A stretch of DNA of 64,000 nt from Dyadobacter sp. MSC1_007 (GCF_023667495.1 NZ_JAMOZL010000012.1:1-64000); one strand, 5' to 3'. Numbered from the stretch's first letter, positions 1-7,557 are shown. The notes: generated by a model from the letters alone, not told the origin. Numbers and translations: made by a program.

Positions 1-76
1 ACCAATAAAAACACTTTTTATTTACTAATTTTGAACCGCTTCTACAGCATTTTTTGCCTTCGGCCGCCAGCTAAAT

Positions 77-124
77 AGGTGGTCAATTTGCCACGGAATC
101 AGGTGGTCAACTTCTCCGAAATAC
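77..124. mobile_element. IS21-like element terminus (two tandem end repeats)
   Basis: Two adjacent 24-bp units, 77-100 and 101-124, both start with AGGTGGTCAA and share a following CCGRAA-like block. Short tandem repeats of this GGTGGTCA kind are known at the ends of IS21-family (istAB) elements in Bacteroidota. The element body would lie to the left of the window; no istA or istB coding sequence is visible here. The assignment is from motif memory and is moderately sure. Confidence 0.4.
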
Positions 125-157
125 CCAGTAAACCTCGTTAACTTTGGATTTGTCCCC

Positions 158-459
158 TCAAAATTGATTTGAGGCTTTCTGCTTCGAGGGGGAGGTAAGG
201 GCCAATTTTATTTTATCCCGATCTCCGCTATATAATTTAGGGGATGCCAGACGTATAAGAGATTTTGAAGATCTGGGCCTTTCAGTTCCTGAATTATGCC
301 AAGAACCCACCATTTGCGAGTACTTCCATCGTGAACTTTGTTGATGCCTAAATCTTGAAAAAACTTTTTGAAATAAGTAGAGCTTCGACAGATTGGATAG
401 CACTCTCCGTCATCTCGACAAATGAAATCTGCTAATCTTTCTTTTGTTGTCGCGTCCAT
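158..459 (-). pseudogene. frameshifted abortive-infection-like N-terminal domain fragment
   Basis: Reading leftward from ATG 459 the frame gives an 83-residue start (ERLADFICRDDGE, then STYFKKFFQDLGI) that stops at 208. The continuation RLASPKLYSGDRDKIKLAL sits in another frame, and a further segment LEAESLKSILRG in the third. One missing base near 260 and a second shift near 190 would restore one protein. The order (short fold, FxxFF box, 'RLASPxxY' box, 'LxxxLxxxGL'-type helix) resembles the N-terminal domain of AbiJ-like or abortive-infection-associated proteins. Nothing of an effector domain remains before the IS21-like end at 124. It begins 24 nt after the stop of the membrane protein at 484-1776, so it was probably the second gene of that operon. 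The family call is tentative; the frameshifts are directly visible. Confidence 0.4.
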
Positions 460-483
460 CTGTAGCTCTATATTCTATCACGG

Positions 484-1776
484 TTATGCATTTTCTTCTT
501 CAGTCTCAGCAGTGACAAAAACCTTATTATCTTTTTTGAAGACCGATATCCCTTCTTTGGCAACTTCAACAAATTTATCTTTAAGGTTGGGGACAACTTC
601 TAACGCATTCTGAAACGGCTTAGAAGCGAAAAGCTCATGCCAAGGGCTTCCATGAGTGTCACTTTCTACTAGTCGCAGAGGCGCTTCTTCAAGGCGGGTT
701 AATGCAGAACTAAATAAGCGAGCTTCGAACGCGGGATCAATTCGTGCTGCTTCACGACGATAACCCTCGTAAGCTTTTGCGACAGAGGCCTTGAATGCAT
801 AATCTTCTGATAATCGAAATCTCTGATTTATCTGCTTTGTCGCTAGCCACGCAAACCATAATGGCGCGCCTATGCTGATAATGGATAATACAATATGCAT
901 CGAGATAATACTCCATTGCGGATTTGTAGAAGAAACCGCATCAGATAGTAACTTAACCCTTGCAGTACCGATTAGCGACCCTACGACCAGAGCGATGATA
1001 AGACCAATAACCCAGACCCACATTGAATTACTAGATTTTCCTGCCCGTTCATCGAAAGCTGCTGCTAAACCTTTACTCGTAGTAATTCGGTATGCTTCTT
1101 CACATTGTTGAACAATTTTATCAGCTTCTTCATTTTTTTCTTTAATTGATTTTGCACTAGTTTCCGAATCCTTGAAGAAGGTTTCAATTTTAGCATACAA
1201 TCCAGCTGAGTCAGTGGTATATGTATCGACTTTTCCGCGAGCTTCTTTCAAAGTTTGCAAGTCAGTTGGTAAAGTTTCCGCGGCATCAACTGCGTTCTGA
1301 ATTAGCTTTATTTGATTTTGCAATTCCTCCTTCTTAGGAGTGATCTCTGTTAAATCAGCCTCAATTCCCCGTAACCTCCTTGCCAGTTGTGTTGGCATGG
1401 CTTTATTGTCGGACAGCACTTGCCAACCAAGAAGGGGTTCAAAGACTGATCGGATTGCTGCCATAGTTGAAACAAAAGCAGGAATTGCTTGTTGGCCATG
1501 ACCGTTGAAAATATAAGGGACAGTTTGGCTCTTGACTGTGTTTATGTTGTGACATACTTGATCTAATTCTTCCCTCAAGTCTTCGTCTACGTTTATCGGC
1601 ACTTTTTTTATGCATTCGGAAAGTTTTGAAGGCATGTTTGCCAAATCGTATCGATTGACCGATGGCCAGTTCCACCCCTGAGTTTCCGCGAAAGTCCTGT
1701 CCTCGGAAGATGCATTTAAAATGGTTTCTGATAAATCATCAAGAAGTGTGCAAACTTGTTGTAATGTTTCTTCCAT
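484..1776 (-). CDS. two-TM coiled-coil membrane protein of unknown function
   Basis: This 430-residue protein has a soluble N-terminal part, a Glu/Lys/Gln-rich probable coiled coil at about 135-245, two hydrophobic helices at about 252-271 and 290-312, and a C-terminal cytoplasmic part with the motif LSEDYAFKASVAKAYEGYR at 322-340. I recall that Tyr/Lys-rich motif from uncharacterised two-TM proteins in genomic islands, but I cannot name the family. There is no signal peptide. The gene lies in a decayed island, and a frameshifted abortive-infection-like fragment follows 24 nt downstream on the same strand. A membrane-acting defence effector or sensor is therefore conceivable, but that is inference from context. 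The reading frame is intact. Confidence 0.8.
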   Translation of the reverse strand: MEETLQQVCTLLDDLSETILNASSEDRTFAETQGWNWPSVNRYDLANMPSKLSECIKKVPINVDEDLREELDQVCHNINTVKSQTVPYIFNGHGQQAIPAFVSTMAAIRSVFEPLLGWQVLSDNKAMPTQLARRLRGIEADLTEITPKKEELQNQIKLIQNAVDAAETLPTDLQTLKEARGKVDTYTTDSAGLYAKIETFFKDSETSAKSIKEKNEEADKIVQQCEEAYRITTSKGLAAAFDERAGKSSNSMWVWVIGLIIALVVGSLIGTARVKLLSDAVSSTNPQWSIISMHIVLSIISIGAPLWFAWLATKQINQRFRLSEDYAFKASVAKAYEGYRREAARIDPAFEARLFSSALTRLEEAPLRLVESDTHGSPWHELFASKPFQNALEVVPNLKDKFVEVAKEGISVFKKDNKVFVTAETEEENA

Positions 1777-2073
1777 AAAAATTCCTAAGTATCATGTTAT
1801 AGAATTGATATTAACGACTTGGAGAGGTTCGTGCAAGTATTGGTCTTTATCTGATTCTGCGCTTCTGACCTGCCTTTTGGGCACGTTTCATTTCGCTAAT
1901 AAGCTTCTCGTTTTCATACTGCTCTTTGCCCTGAGCCACAGCATCAATATATCCCGGCTATTACTATTGGCCTTAGATTTAAGGACCTTCGTTCAATAGA
2001 TCATGCTTTGATAGCTGATAACCAGCGCTGTAAACCTTGATATATTCGTCTGTGGGGGCGTCTTCTTTTATCG
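1777..2073. other. gap with a short coding-like relic
   Basis: No intact gene is visible. On the minus strand about 35 codons ending at a TAA at 1847-1849 read AVAQGKEQYENEKLISEM followed by a Lys/Arg-rich tail. This looks like the C-terminal end of a lost protein, but stops appear immediately upstream. It is most simply read as a remnant of deleted island DNA. Confidence 0.3.
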
Positions 2074-2340
2074 CTAGAATGTTTCTTGTGAATTACGGTT
2101 CAGATGCTCATTGATGGAATCAGCTTCATACAGGATGATGCGCTTTTCCGGCTGCGAATAACGAATGTTTCTTTCATCACGGAAGCTTTTGAAATGTTGC
2201 ACGTGATGTAATCCGAAGCTTCTGCATAGCGTCTTTGCTGGAAACCCATTTGTCTTCTGTTCCGGAATGGCGTTCCAGCACACGTCCAAGAACTTTATCG
2301 ACAAGTACGAAAACGCTGCGTCACGTAGGCAGATACCCTC
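2074..2340 (-). pseudogene. frameshifted helix-turn-helix DNA-binding protein
   Basis: One minus-strand frame encodes KWVSSKDAMQKLRITSRATF followed by QKLP and a stop. The next frame continues with RDERNIRYSQPEKRIILYEA and ends at TAG 2074-2076. Removing a single C within 'cttccgtgatgaa' (about 2178) joins them as ...TFQKLRDERNIRYSQ..., the classic layout of the small excisionase/MerR-like HTH proteins that precede integrases in Bacteroidota elements. The N-terminal part has no clear start. The gene points away from the shredded integrase to its right and is probably part of the same dead element. The frameshift could be a sequencing error, but the neighbouring genes are also broken. Confidence 0.6.
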
Positions 2341-2519
2341 TATCTGAAACGTTATTGTCAATAATCTGATAGTAATGGGACAAATGAAGCGGGGATAAGA
2401 CTCTCCCGAAAAGGGAATGGCTGTTCATATGGGATTTGATAGAGGATAGGTGATAAAACTGTAAGATATGGAGAATGAATTAGAGTTAATTCGCGGTGAG
2501 AAGGTTTTTATTTAGCGGT

Positions 2520-3260
2520 TACATGAGGTGAGCCTTTTTCCGGTTTCGACCGTTTCTTGGTGCGGTTTTGGCCTTAGAGGAATGCATATTGAGGACTGCA
2601 CCCAAGGCATCGTCAGTTCGTTGTGTCGTAAGTTGGAATGATAGCCCATGGTTGTCAGGATACTTCTATGTCTGTATAGCTTTTTTGAAGGACCCGTATG
2701 GAAATTATATCGCTGGCAACTCGTGCAAAGGAATGTCGTGCAAGATGCATCGTCAGTTTTTTGCTGCCCCAGGCTGCCGGAGTGACATAGGTTTTCAGGC
2801 ATTTATCAATGGCACTTGTTTAAAAGCAATGGTACGCTGAGAATGCGTCAGTGAAATCAGCTCCCTTTAATTCATTGGAGAACAAGGTCTTCCTTGTTCT
2901 CCTGAACGCTTTGTATTGATCGAGGATTTTGAGCGAGCGGTCAGGAACTTTCAATGACCCGCCTTTATTGTTTTTGCCCATCTCGTAATGCAGGCGTTCA
3001 TTTTGAAAGTCGTTCCAACGAACGCGCAATAGGTCACTGATGCGCATTCCGGTAAAGTAGTATGAGAATAGCGCACAGGTTGCGCACATGATCTTGCTGG
3101 CCTTCCACCTTCATCTTTTCGAGACTTTGGATTTCTTCGGGGCTAAGACCGACTTACTGCTGTCTGGAAGCTTGATTTTCATCTTCCCGTCACCGAATGG
3201 ATTGGCCAGTGCACTCTCGGAAAAAGAAAAAGGAGTCGAGATTGTTCGTAACTCCATCTA
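2520..3260 (-). pseudogene. shredded tyrosine recombinase (integrase)
   Basis: Pieces of one integrase are spread over all three minus frames. From the N-terminal side: ANPFGDGKMKIKLP (about 3210), LSPEEIQSLEKMKVEGQQDH (about 3140), FSYYFTGMRISDLLRVRWND (about 3050-3000, with the box-I Arg in GMR), then KGGSLKVPDRSLKILDQYK and ELKGADFTDAFS. Near 2640-2700 a decayed C-terminal part reads LYRHRSILTTMGYHSNL, matching the usual 'YRHSxIxTTxxYxxN' segment with its nucleophilic Tyr. At least four frame changes separate the pieces. The N-terminal SAM-like domain is missing where the tRNA-Leu fragment begins at 3266, so the gene was cut at an attachment site. Confidence 0.75.
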
Positions 3261-3265
3261 AATCA

Positions 3266-3334
3266 GTGCCGGGGATGGGCATTGAACCCGCACGGGTGTT
3301 TCGGCCCACAGGATTTAAGTCCTGTGGGCCGAAA
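3266..3334 (-). other. tRNA-Leu 3'-half relic, probable attachment site
   Basis: Read on the minus strand this resembles the anticodon arm, a short variable region, a T arm with GGGTTCAA and a 3' end CCCCGGCAC of a tRNA-Leu. The apparent anticodon is TAA. The 5' half is absent and the T stem is imperfect, so it is not a functional gene. It lies between the truncated integrase on the left and the 3' end of the intact integrase on the right, as expected for an att site in a tRNA 3' end. Within it, 3302-3313 and 3320-3331 form perfect 12-bp inverted arms with a 6-nt loop. Confidence 0.55.
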
Positions 3335-3342
3335 GTACTTCA

Positions 3343-4563
3343 CTACTTAGATAGAATGTCCTTCAACCTAGCCATATCATCACTAATCTTCCTATCTACA
3401 ATCTTCGCATACTGTTGAGTAGTCTTAATATTTCGATGCCCCAGCATCTTAGAAACGCTCTCAATCGGCACCCCATTAGTCAAAGTCACAGTTGTAGCGA
3501 AAGTGTGCCGGGCAAGGTGAAACGTGATGTTCTTATTAATCCCACACAAATCAGCAACCTCCTTCAAATAAGAATTCATCTTCTGATTGGACAGTACCGG
3601 CAGTACCCTGTTCTCATTCTCGCATTGCGGATGATCTTTATACTTCTCCATAATTTCCAACGCCATGGGCAGCAGTGGAATCCGGGAAGGCGTGTCTGTT
3701 TTCTGACGTTTGGTGGTAATCCATTTGCCACCGTCAATGCCCTCGACTATTTCTGTCCTCTTCAACTTATACACATCAGCGTACGCCAGGCCAGTGTAAC
3801 AGCAGAATAGAAAAATATCCTTGACGTAAGCCAAACGACCATCACCCATTTCCTTATCCCAAACCTTTTTCAGTTCACTTTCAGTCAAGGCCTGTCGGTC
3901 GACTTCCCTTTTTGAAAACTTGAAAGCGTAGAAGGGATCGCGTAGGAGCCATCCTCTTTTCACACAAAGCAGAACGATCTTTTTGAAGTTAGCCAAATAC
4001 TTCATGGTCGTATTATGGCTAATCTTCTTTTTGGCTTTAAACCAGAATTCGAACTGTGAAATGAATTCATAATCCAGCTTCTTGATATCAAAATCGTCTT
4101 CCTTGTATTTCCATTTGATATACTCGCGGGTATGTTTGAGCGACGTCTCATAACGTTCGAGCGTGCCTGGGGCAAAGTCGGTACCAACTAGTGCTGCGAC
4201 TTGATCATTGTGCTCTTGGAAAACTTTCAAGATTGTTGTTTTGCTTTCCTCTTTTCCGAGGAGCTGATTCTTGATAGCTTCCGCAGTAAGTTCTTTGTCG
4301 GCATCAAGCAGTGCTTTTTTTGCTTGGTAAACTTTTCCGGTTAGCGTATCCAGGTAACTGTTAAGCTCTTTGGTGTCTTCTTTGTTACCAATTGCTCTTC
4401 CAGCTCTGACATTCCATTTTGACGGATGCCAGGATCGTTTCGTCGCGACGTCTCGCACTTGGCGGTTCACTGTGATTCTGAGATAGATGTGCTTTTTGCC
4501 ATCTGGATGTTCTTTCGATGGGGGTTTCAAAAAGAAACTCAACCCGAAGCTTGTTTCTAACAT
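3343..4563 (-). CDS. tyrosine-type site-specific integrase
   Basis: This 406-residue protein has an N-terminal arm-type DNA-binding domain (FFLKPPSKEHPDGKKHIYL), a SAM-like core-binding domain at about 110-215 and a C-terminal catalytic domain. The catalytic boxes HLARHTF (H349, R352), LGH (H376) and the nucleophile in QQYAKI (Y385) are present. The usual box-I Arg is replaced: the segment reads TGLAYADV with Ala where GLR is expected. That change is common among Bacteroidota integrases of the IntDOT type, so it does not by itself mean inactivity. ATG 4563 was preferred to ATG 4605 because MLETSFGLSFFLK is the family-like start. It reads away from tRNA-Ser and towards the tRNA-Leu relic, so either could be its attachment site. 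Confidence 0.9.
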   Translation of the reverse strand: MLETSFGLSFFLKPPSKEHPDGKKHIYLRITVNRQVRDVATKRSWHPSKWNVRAGRAIGNKEDTKELNSYLDTLTGKVYQAKKALLDADKELTAEAIKNQLLGKEESKTTILKVFQEHNDQVAALVGTDFAPGTLERYETSLKHTREYIKWKYKEDDFDIKKLDYEFISQFEFWFKAKKKISHNTTMKYLANFKKIVLLCVKRGWLLRDPFYAFKFSKREVDRQALTESELKKVWDKEMGDGRLAYVKDIFLFCCYTGLAYADVYKLKRTEIVEGIDGGKWITTKRQKTDTPSRIPLLPMALEIMEKYKDHPQCENENRVLPVLSNQKMNSYLKEVADLCGINKNITFHLARHTFATTVTLTNGVPIESVSKMLGHRNIKTTQQYAKIVDRKISDDMARLKDILSK

Positions 4564-4756
4564 AACAAAAATGTTTAAGATGAACGAAGTTCGAATTGTT
4601 ACCATTGAAACGCAAGATGTTCATCAAATGAACATATTGTTAATCAGCTAGTTAAGTGCCTTTTTGTGCGTGATTTTTCCAAGAAACGACTGGGCCATGA
4701 ATCGCGCATAAAAACATTGGGATTTATTGAATATTTTGGTATACCTCAAAAACGCA

Positions 4757-4790
4757 AAACCCCCGTTTAAAGCGTTTAAACGGGGTTTTT
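4757..4790 (-). terminator. terminator of the tRNA-Ser transcript
   Basis: Arms 4757-4771 and 4775-4790 pair around a 3-nt loop (AACCCCCGTTTAAA against its complement). On the minus strand a T-rich stretch follows (forward A-runs at 4748-4759). The hairpin lies 24 nt past the tRNA 3' end. Confidence 0.65.
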
Positions 4791-4813
4791 GAATGTTTTG
4801 ACATCGTGTCCAG

Positions 4814-4898
4814 CAGAGAGAGAGGGATTCGAACCCCCGGACCTGTTACAGTCAACGGTTTTCAAGACCGTCGCAATCGACCACTCTGCCATCTCTCT
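4814..4898 (-). tRNA. tRNA-Ser (anticodon UGA)
   Basis: Minus-strand 85-nt gene. The acceptor stem AGAGAGA pairs with TCTCTCT, the D arm contains AGAGTGGTCGA, the anticodon loop is TTGAAAA (anticodon TGA), there is a long class-II variable arm, and the T arm is GGGGGTTCGAATCCCTC. The discriminator base is G and CCA is not encoded (CTG follows). The intact integrase begins about 250 nt downstream, so its 3' end is also a plausible integration target. Confidence 0.93.
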
Positions 4899-5318
4899 AA
4901 ATATTTCGCCGTGTGCGAAACCTGGTGCAAAGGTAAAAACAAAATTCTTATGCGCAATGGTTGGGCGTAAGAATTTTGTTTTTACAAGGTAACCTTGAAG
5001 ACAAATGGCTTATTGGAAGTGTGTTATGAAATAGTAGAACGCGAGTAATGATTGGTGCTTTTTCTGGTCACTGATTGTCATGAAATGTCAGATATTGTTT
5101 CACCCTTCCCATTTCTTTCCGGCAGCCCCTGAAAGAAATGCAGCAAACCCCGAAACGACCAGAATACATTAGGAGCTTCGGAACAGTAGCCTAATGTATT
5201 CTGGGACAACACATAACCGCCATACAGCGACCAAAGATGATCACCAGGTTCTGGCGAGCTGGCATTCAGTCACCAAATCGGGTTTATTTCATCAACAAAC
5301 CTGACTAGGTCTGCCAAG
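4899..5318. other. gene-free gap with two inverted repeats
   Basis: No coding signal was seen on either strand. The gap holds the tRNA promoter, the 18-bp inverted repeat 4933-4950/4968-4985 (arm GTAAAAACAAAATTCTTA), and a second perfect 15-bp inverted repeat 5159-5173/5190-5204 (arm CCAGAATACATTAGG, 16-nt loop). The second has no T-run on either side. Confidence 0.6.
4928..4956 (-). promoter_or_regulatory. promoter of tRNA-Ser
   Basis: On the minus strand a TTG (-33 element, 4954-4956) and TACCTTTG (-7 element TAnnTTTG, 4928-4935) are 18 nt apart. Transcription would start about 20 nt before the tRNA 5' end. The promoter lies largely inside an 18-bp perfect inverted repeat (4933-4950 and 4968-4985). 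Confidence 0.65.
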
Positions 5319-5618
5319 GTGAAGGTTCCGGGCACTGCCGAGGTAAGAGTAGGGATCCAATCCGATTTTCTGGCAAGGAACGAACTGGAATCGACCTTTA
5401 GTAGTCTGAAAATCCGGAGTCAGATCAGGGATAATGGCACGTGGAATAGCCTTAGGGTTCCACTGACCATTTTAATTGCAGCGGTATTTACATTCCTTTT
5501 CGCGTCCCAACAAGAAGCCTATGAGAGCCTGCTAAAATACCTGTCGATATTAACCGTTTCAGTCCCGATGGCTTTGAAGTTCTTTGCTATGTTCGAGAAG
5601 ACACCCAAAAGTAACTGA
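5319..5618 (+). CDS. small membrane protein or C-terminal fragment, unknown
   Basis: This 99-codon frame ends in two hydrophobic helices (about 45-62 and 71-89) joined by a loop containing SQQEAYESLL, with a short charged tail. The arrangement resembles the C-terminal membrane anchor of larger uncharacterised Bacteroidota proteins, and the N-terminal 40 residues are less coding-like. It may be the 3' remnant of a gene truncated at the edge of the integration region. No partner lies on the same strand nearby. Function unknown. Confidence 0.4.
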   Translation: MKVPGTAEVRVGIQSDFLARNELESTFSSLKIRSQIRDNGTWNSLRVPLTILIAAVFTFLFASQQEAYESLLKYLSILTVSVPMALKFFAMFEKTPKSN

Positions 5619-5648
5619 TGGTTTATCGTTATAGTCGTCTCATGGCGT

Positions 5649-6317
5649 TCACAAAACCATCACCCCATTCGCATCCACAGGCTGTTTCAAATCCCAATTA
5701 TCACTTTTAATCTGATCCAAAAAGCATTTGGTCCGGTATGCGGTTTTGCGCAGAATCTGCTTTGGGTGCGTGGCGAGCCATTCGTGCCTTACGCGCACAT
5801 ATTCACCGATCCAGGTTTTTTCATCACCTCCCCGGGATGGGGGAAGGGCTGTAAATCGTTCGCGGAGAAAGGCTGGTACTCCGCCCGAGTGAATAAAACT
5901 ATCGTAAACCGCCAGCAAACTTAATGGTAGGGTAAGTTTTAAATGGGTAAAAAACGCAAGGGCGGGCGTGTAATAGAGGATATCGAAGAAATGGTCTTGC
6001 GTAACTCGCATGATGGCATCTTCCCGTGCCGACTTTCTAAGCAACAATTTGAATGCGGCGTTATCCACCAACGGTACGACACCAATTTGGTTGACAAATG
6101 GAGCGAATTCGCCGGCAAACTTTCCATTACGGGCGATGTACATATTGATCAGGGTCTTAAGATTTCCTTGTTCGGTAGTTTGGCTCCGACCGAAAGTGAT
6201 TTGCCGGGTACCATTCCTGCCATCGGCAAAAACTACAAGGGCATCGTATTTACCGGCCGGTATCCCTGTTTCGAATACATTGATGATTTGCTGAATTTTC
6301 TTTTTGGGGATCGCCAT
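5649..6317 (-). CDS. GH46-type chitosanase
   Basis: This 222-residue protein would hydrolyse beta-1,4 linkages in chitosan-like polymers. It matches the GH46 (lysozyme superfamily) layout: the catalytic acid in VFETG (E16), the second acidic residue in VFADGRNGTRQITFGRSQTT (D32), then TEQGNLKTLI, QDHFFDILYYTPA, LPLSLLAVYDSFIHSGG and the terminal RHEWLA...YRTKCFLDQI blocks. The start at 6317 (MAIPKKK, preceded by AGGAAC) aligns with the family start. ATG 6428 would add 37 residues with a weak hydrophobic stretch. No convincing signal peptide is seen from either start, which is unusual for an enzyme acting on external polymers. It stands alone; the nearest gene (6834) is divergent. Confidence 0.75.
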   Translation of the reverse strand: MAIPKKKIQQIINVFETGIPAGKYDALVVFADGRNGTRQITFGRSQTTEQGNLKTLINMYIARNGKFAGEFAPFVNQIGVVPLVDNAAFKLLLRKSAREDAIMRVTQDHFFDILYYTPALAFFTHLKLTLPLSLLAVYDSFIHSGGVPAFLRERFTALPPSRGGDEKTWIGEYVRVRHEWLATHPKQILRKTAYRTKCFLDQIKSDNWDLKQPVDANGVMVL

Positions 6318-6428
6318 AGGATAGTTCCTGTTACCAGCGTTTTGGTAAATAATTTCGGAAATTATGTCATTCCCCCAATACAGTCCGAGTAATTGGAGAA
6401 AAGTTATTATTCGGTGTTTAATAGTCAT

Positions 6429-6833
6429 TCCCCTGGCCTCGCGCGTCTTCTGTCCACAGGCGATAGCAATGGTTAGGTGGGAAAAGCCCCCTCATCGGCT
6501 TGAAAAGTGATGAACGGTCGTCATTTGTGGTTTTTAGCGTCGGATTTCATAAAGGTCAGTTATGGCTCTCCTGAATACATTCAAATGGATTTAGAATTAA
6601 TTTGATGGCTCAATATAGCTTATGCTTTGTCTCAAAAGAGGTTGGGCTATTTTGAGCAAACGGAATGAGTATCGGTTAGCGTAACAGGCATAGAATTAAT
6701 TTGTTACCCCATTAAACATTTTTAACCGATAACTAACGTTTTTAAATTCATATTTCAACTTTTTCTTGTGCATGGGCGCAGTATGCAAAATACTTTTGTA
6801 CTACCATATTTGAAGATACATTGACTTAACTGT
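6429..6833. promoter_or_regulatory. divergent intergenic region with repeats and a -7 element
   Basis: No gene was seen. It holds the 13-bp direct repeat TAGAATTAATTTG at 6592-6604 and 6691-6703, an inverted pair TATCGGTTA/TAACCGATA at 6670-6678 and 6723-6731, and a plus-strand TACTTTTG at 6791-6798. That last element fits TAnnTTTG about 35 nt before the receiver gene, with TTG at 6766-6768 as a possible -33 element. The repeats may be regulator-binding sites. Confidence 0.45.
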
Positions 6834-7232
6834 ATGAATGTCGCGCTCATAGATAGCCACCCAGTTTTTCGTGCGGGCTTACGTATTTTGCTGAAAAGTA
6901 GCTTCAATAATTTGAATACGCTTGAGTCTGGCTGCATGCAGTCTTTTAAAAAGGCGATTGCTCCCGGGACTGCCGATATCATCATTATTGGCTTGTCTGA
7001 AGAAGAGCCCGAAATCAATACCGGTGTGCTTAAACAAATGATCGGAAGAAATCCGTCAGCTTCATTCATTCTATATTATGCCCATAATCCGGGATATGAA
7101 CTCGCCAGTTCGCTCATGCGCATTGGCGTAAAGGGCTTTCTTTCCAAAAACGGCTGCCCCGGCGATCTTGAAATATGTGTCAATTCAATTCTTTCAGGTC
7201 GGCCCTATATCTGTCGGCAACTGCAGCGGTAA
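6834..7232 (+). CDS. stand-alone degenerate receiver-domain protein
   Basis: This 132-residue protein has the fold signature of a NarL/FixJ-type receiver domain: LIDSHPVFRAGLRILL at the start (acidic residue D8), a beta-3 strand DIIIIGLSEEEP, and a C-terminal GVKGFLSKNG with the conserved Lys. The phosphoacceptor position after beta-3 holds Gly (IIIIGLSE) instead of Asp. No LuxR-type helix-turn-helix follows; the protein ends at about the point where the linker would begin. It may be a phosphorylation-independent adaptor or a truncated regulator. It lies between the chitosanase and the polysaccharide locus, whose first gene follows on the same strand after 325 nt. Confidence 0.75.
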   Translation: MNVALIDSHPVFRAGLRILLKSSFNNLNTLESGCMQSFKKAIAPGTADIIIIGLSEEEPEINTGVLKQMIGRNPSASFILYYAHNPGYELASSLMRIGVKGFLSKNGCPGDLEICVNSILSGRPYICRQLQR

Positions 7233-7557
7233 GCCATCAGTATTTTTTATTGAATATTATTCACTTCCAATTGCTTACAAGATATCGTAAGGGCGTGGAG
7301 GTGAATTTTTTGTTTAAAACCGGTAATCCGGCTAATGCAAATATTGTATTATAAAAAATCAACCCGCAATCAACTCCCTGTATTTTTTGACCATTATTTT
7401 GCATTATACCTGCAACAGGTACAGCGGTAGCGGTTGCATCACCATTGTTGATCAACGATGCGAGCAGAACTGTTACTTGAAGAATGGTAATTAGTTAGGT
7501 TAATCAGTACTTCATAAGCCTGCAAATTTTCTTTTGCAGGCTTTTTGTTCACCATTT
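7233..7557. other. gap ending in a terminator hairpin before the hydrolase
   Basis: No convincing gene was seen; a 64-codon minus frame at 7261-7455 lacks family features. The notable element is the hairpin at 7517-7542 just before the next start codon. Confidence 0.4.
7517..7546 (+). terminator. intrinsic terminator 11 nt upstream of a start codon
   Basis: Arms AGCCTGCAAA (7517-7526) and TTTGCAGGCT (7533-7542) are perfectly paired with a 6-nt loop and followed by TTTTT on the plus strand. It could end transcription from the receiver gene or act as a leader attenuator for the hydrolase at 7558. Confidence 0.7.

Noticed and set aside
872..1111. Plus-strand frame opposite the 430-residue membrane protein
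   Set aside because: It lies wholly antisense to a convincing gene and has no family features or start context.
3415..3810. 131-codon plus-strand frame
   Set aside because: It is antisense to the catalytic half of the intact integrase; the composition follows the integrase codons.
7261..7455. 64-codon minus-strand frame before the hydrolase
   Set aside because: It has no recognised family, no neighbour on the same strand and no promoter or start support.
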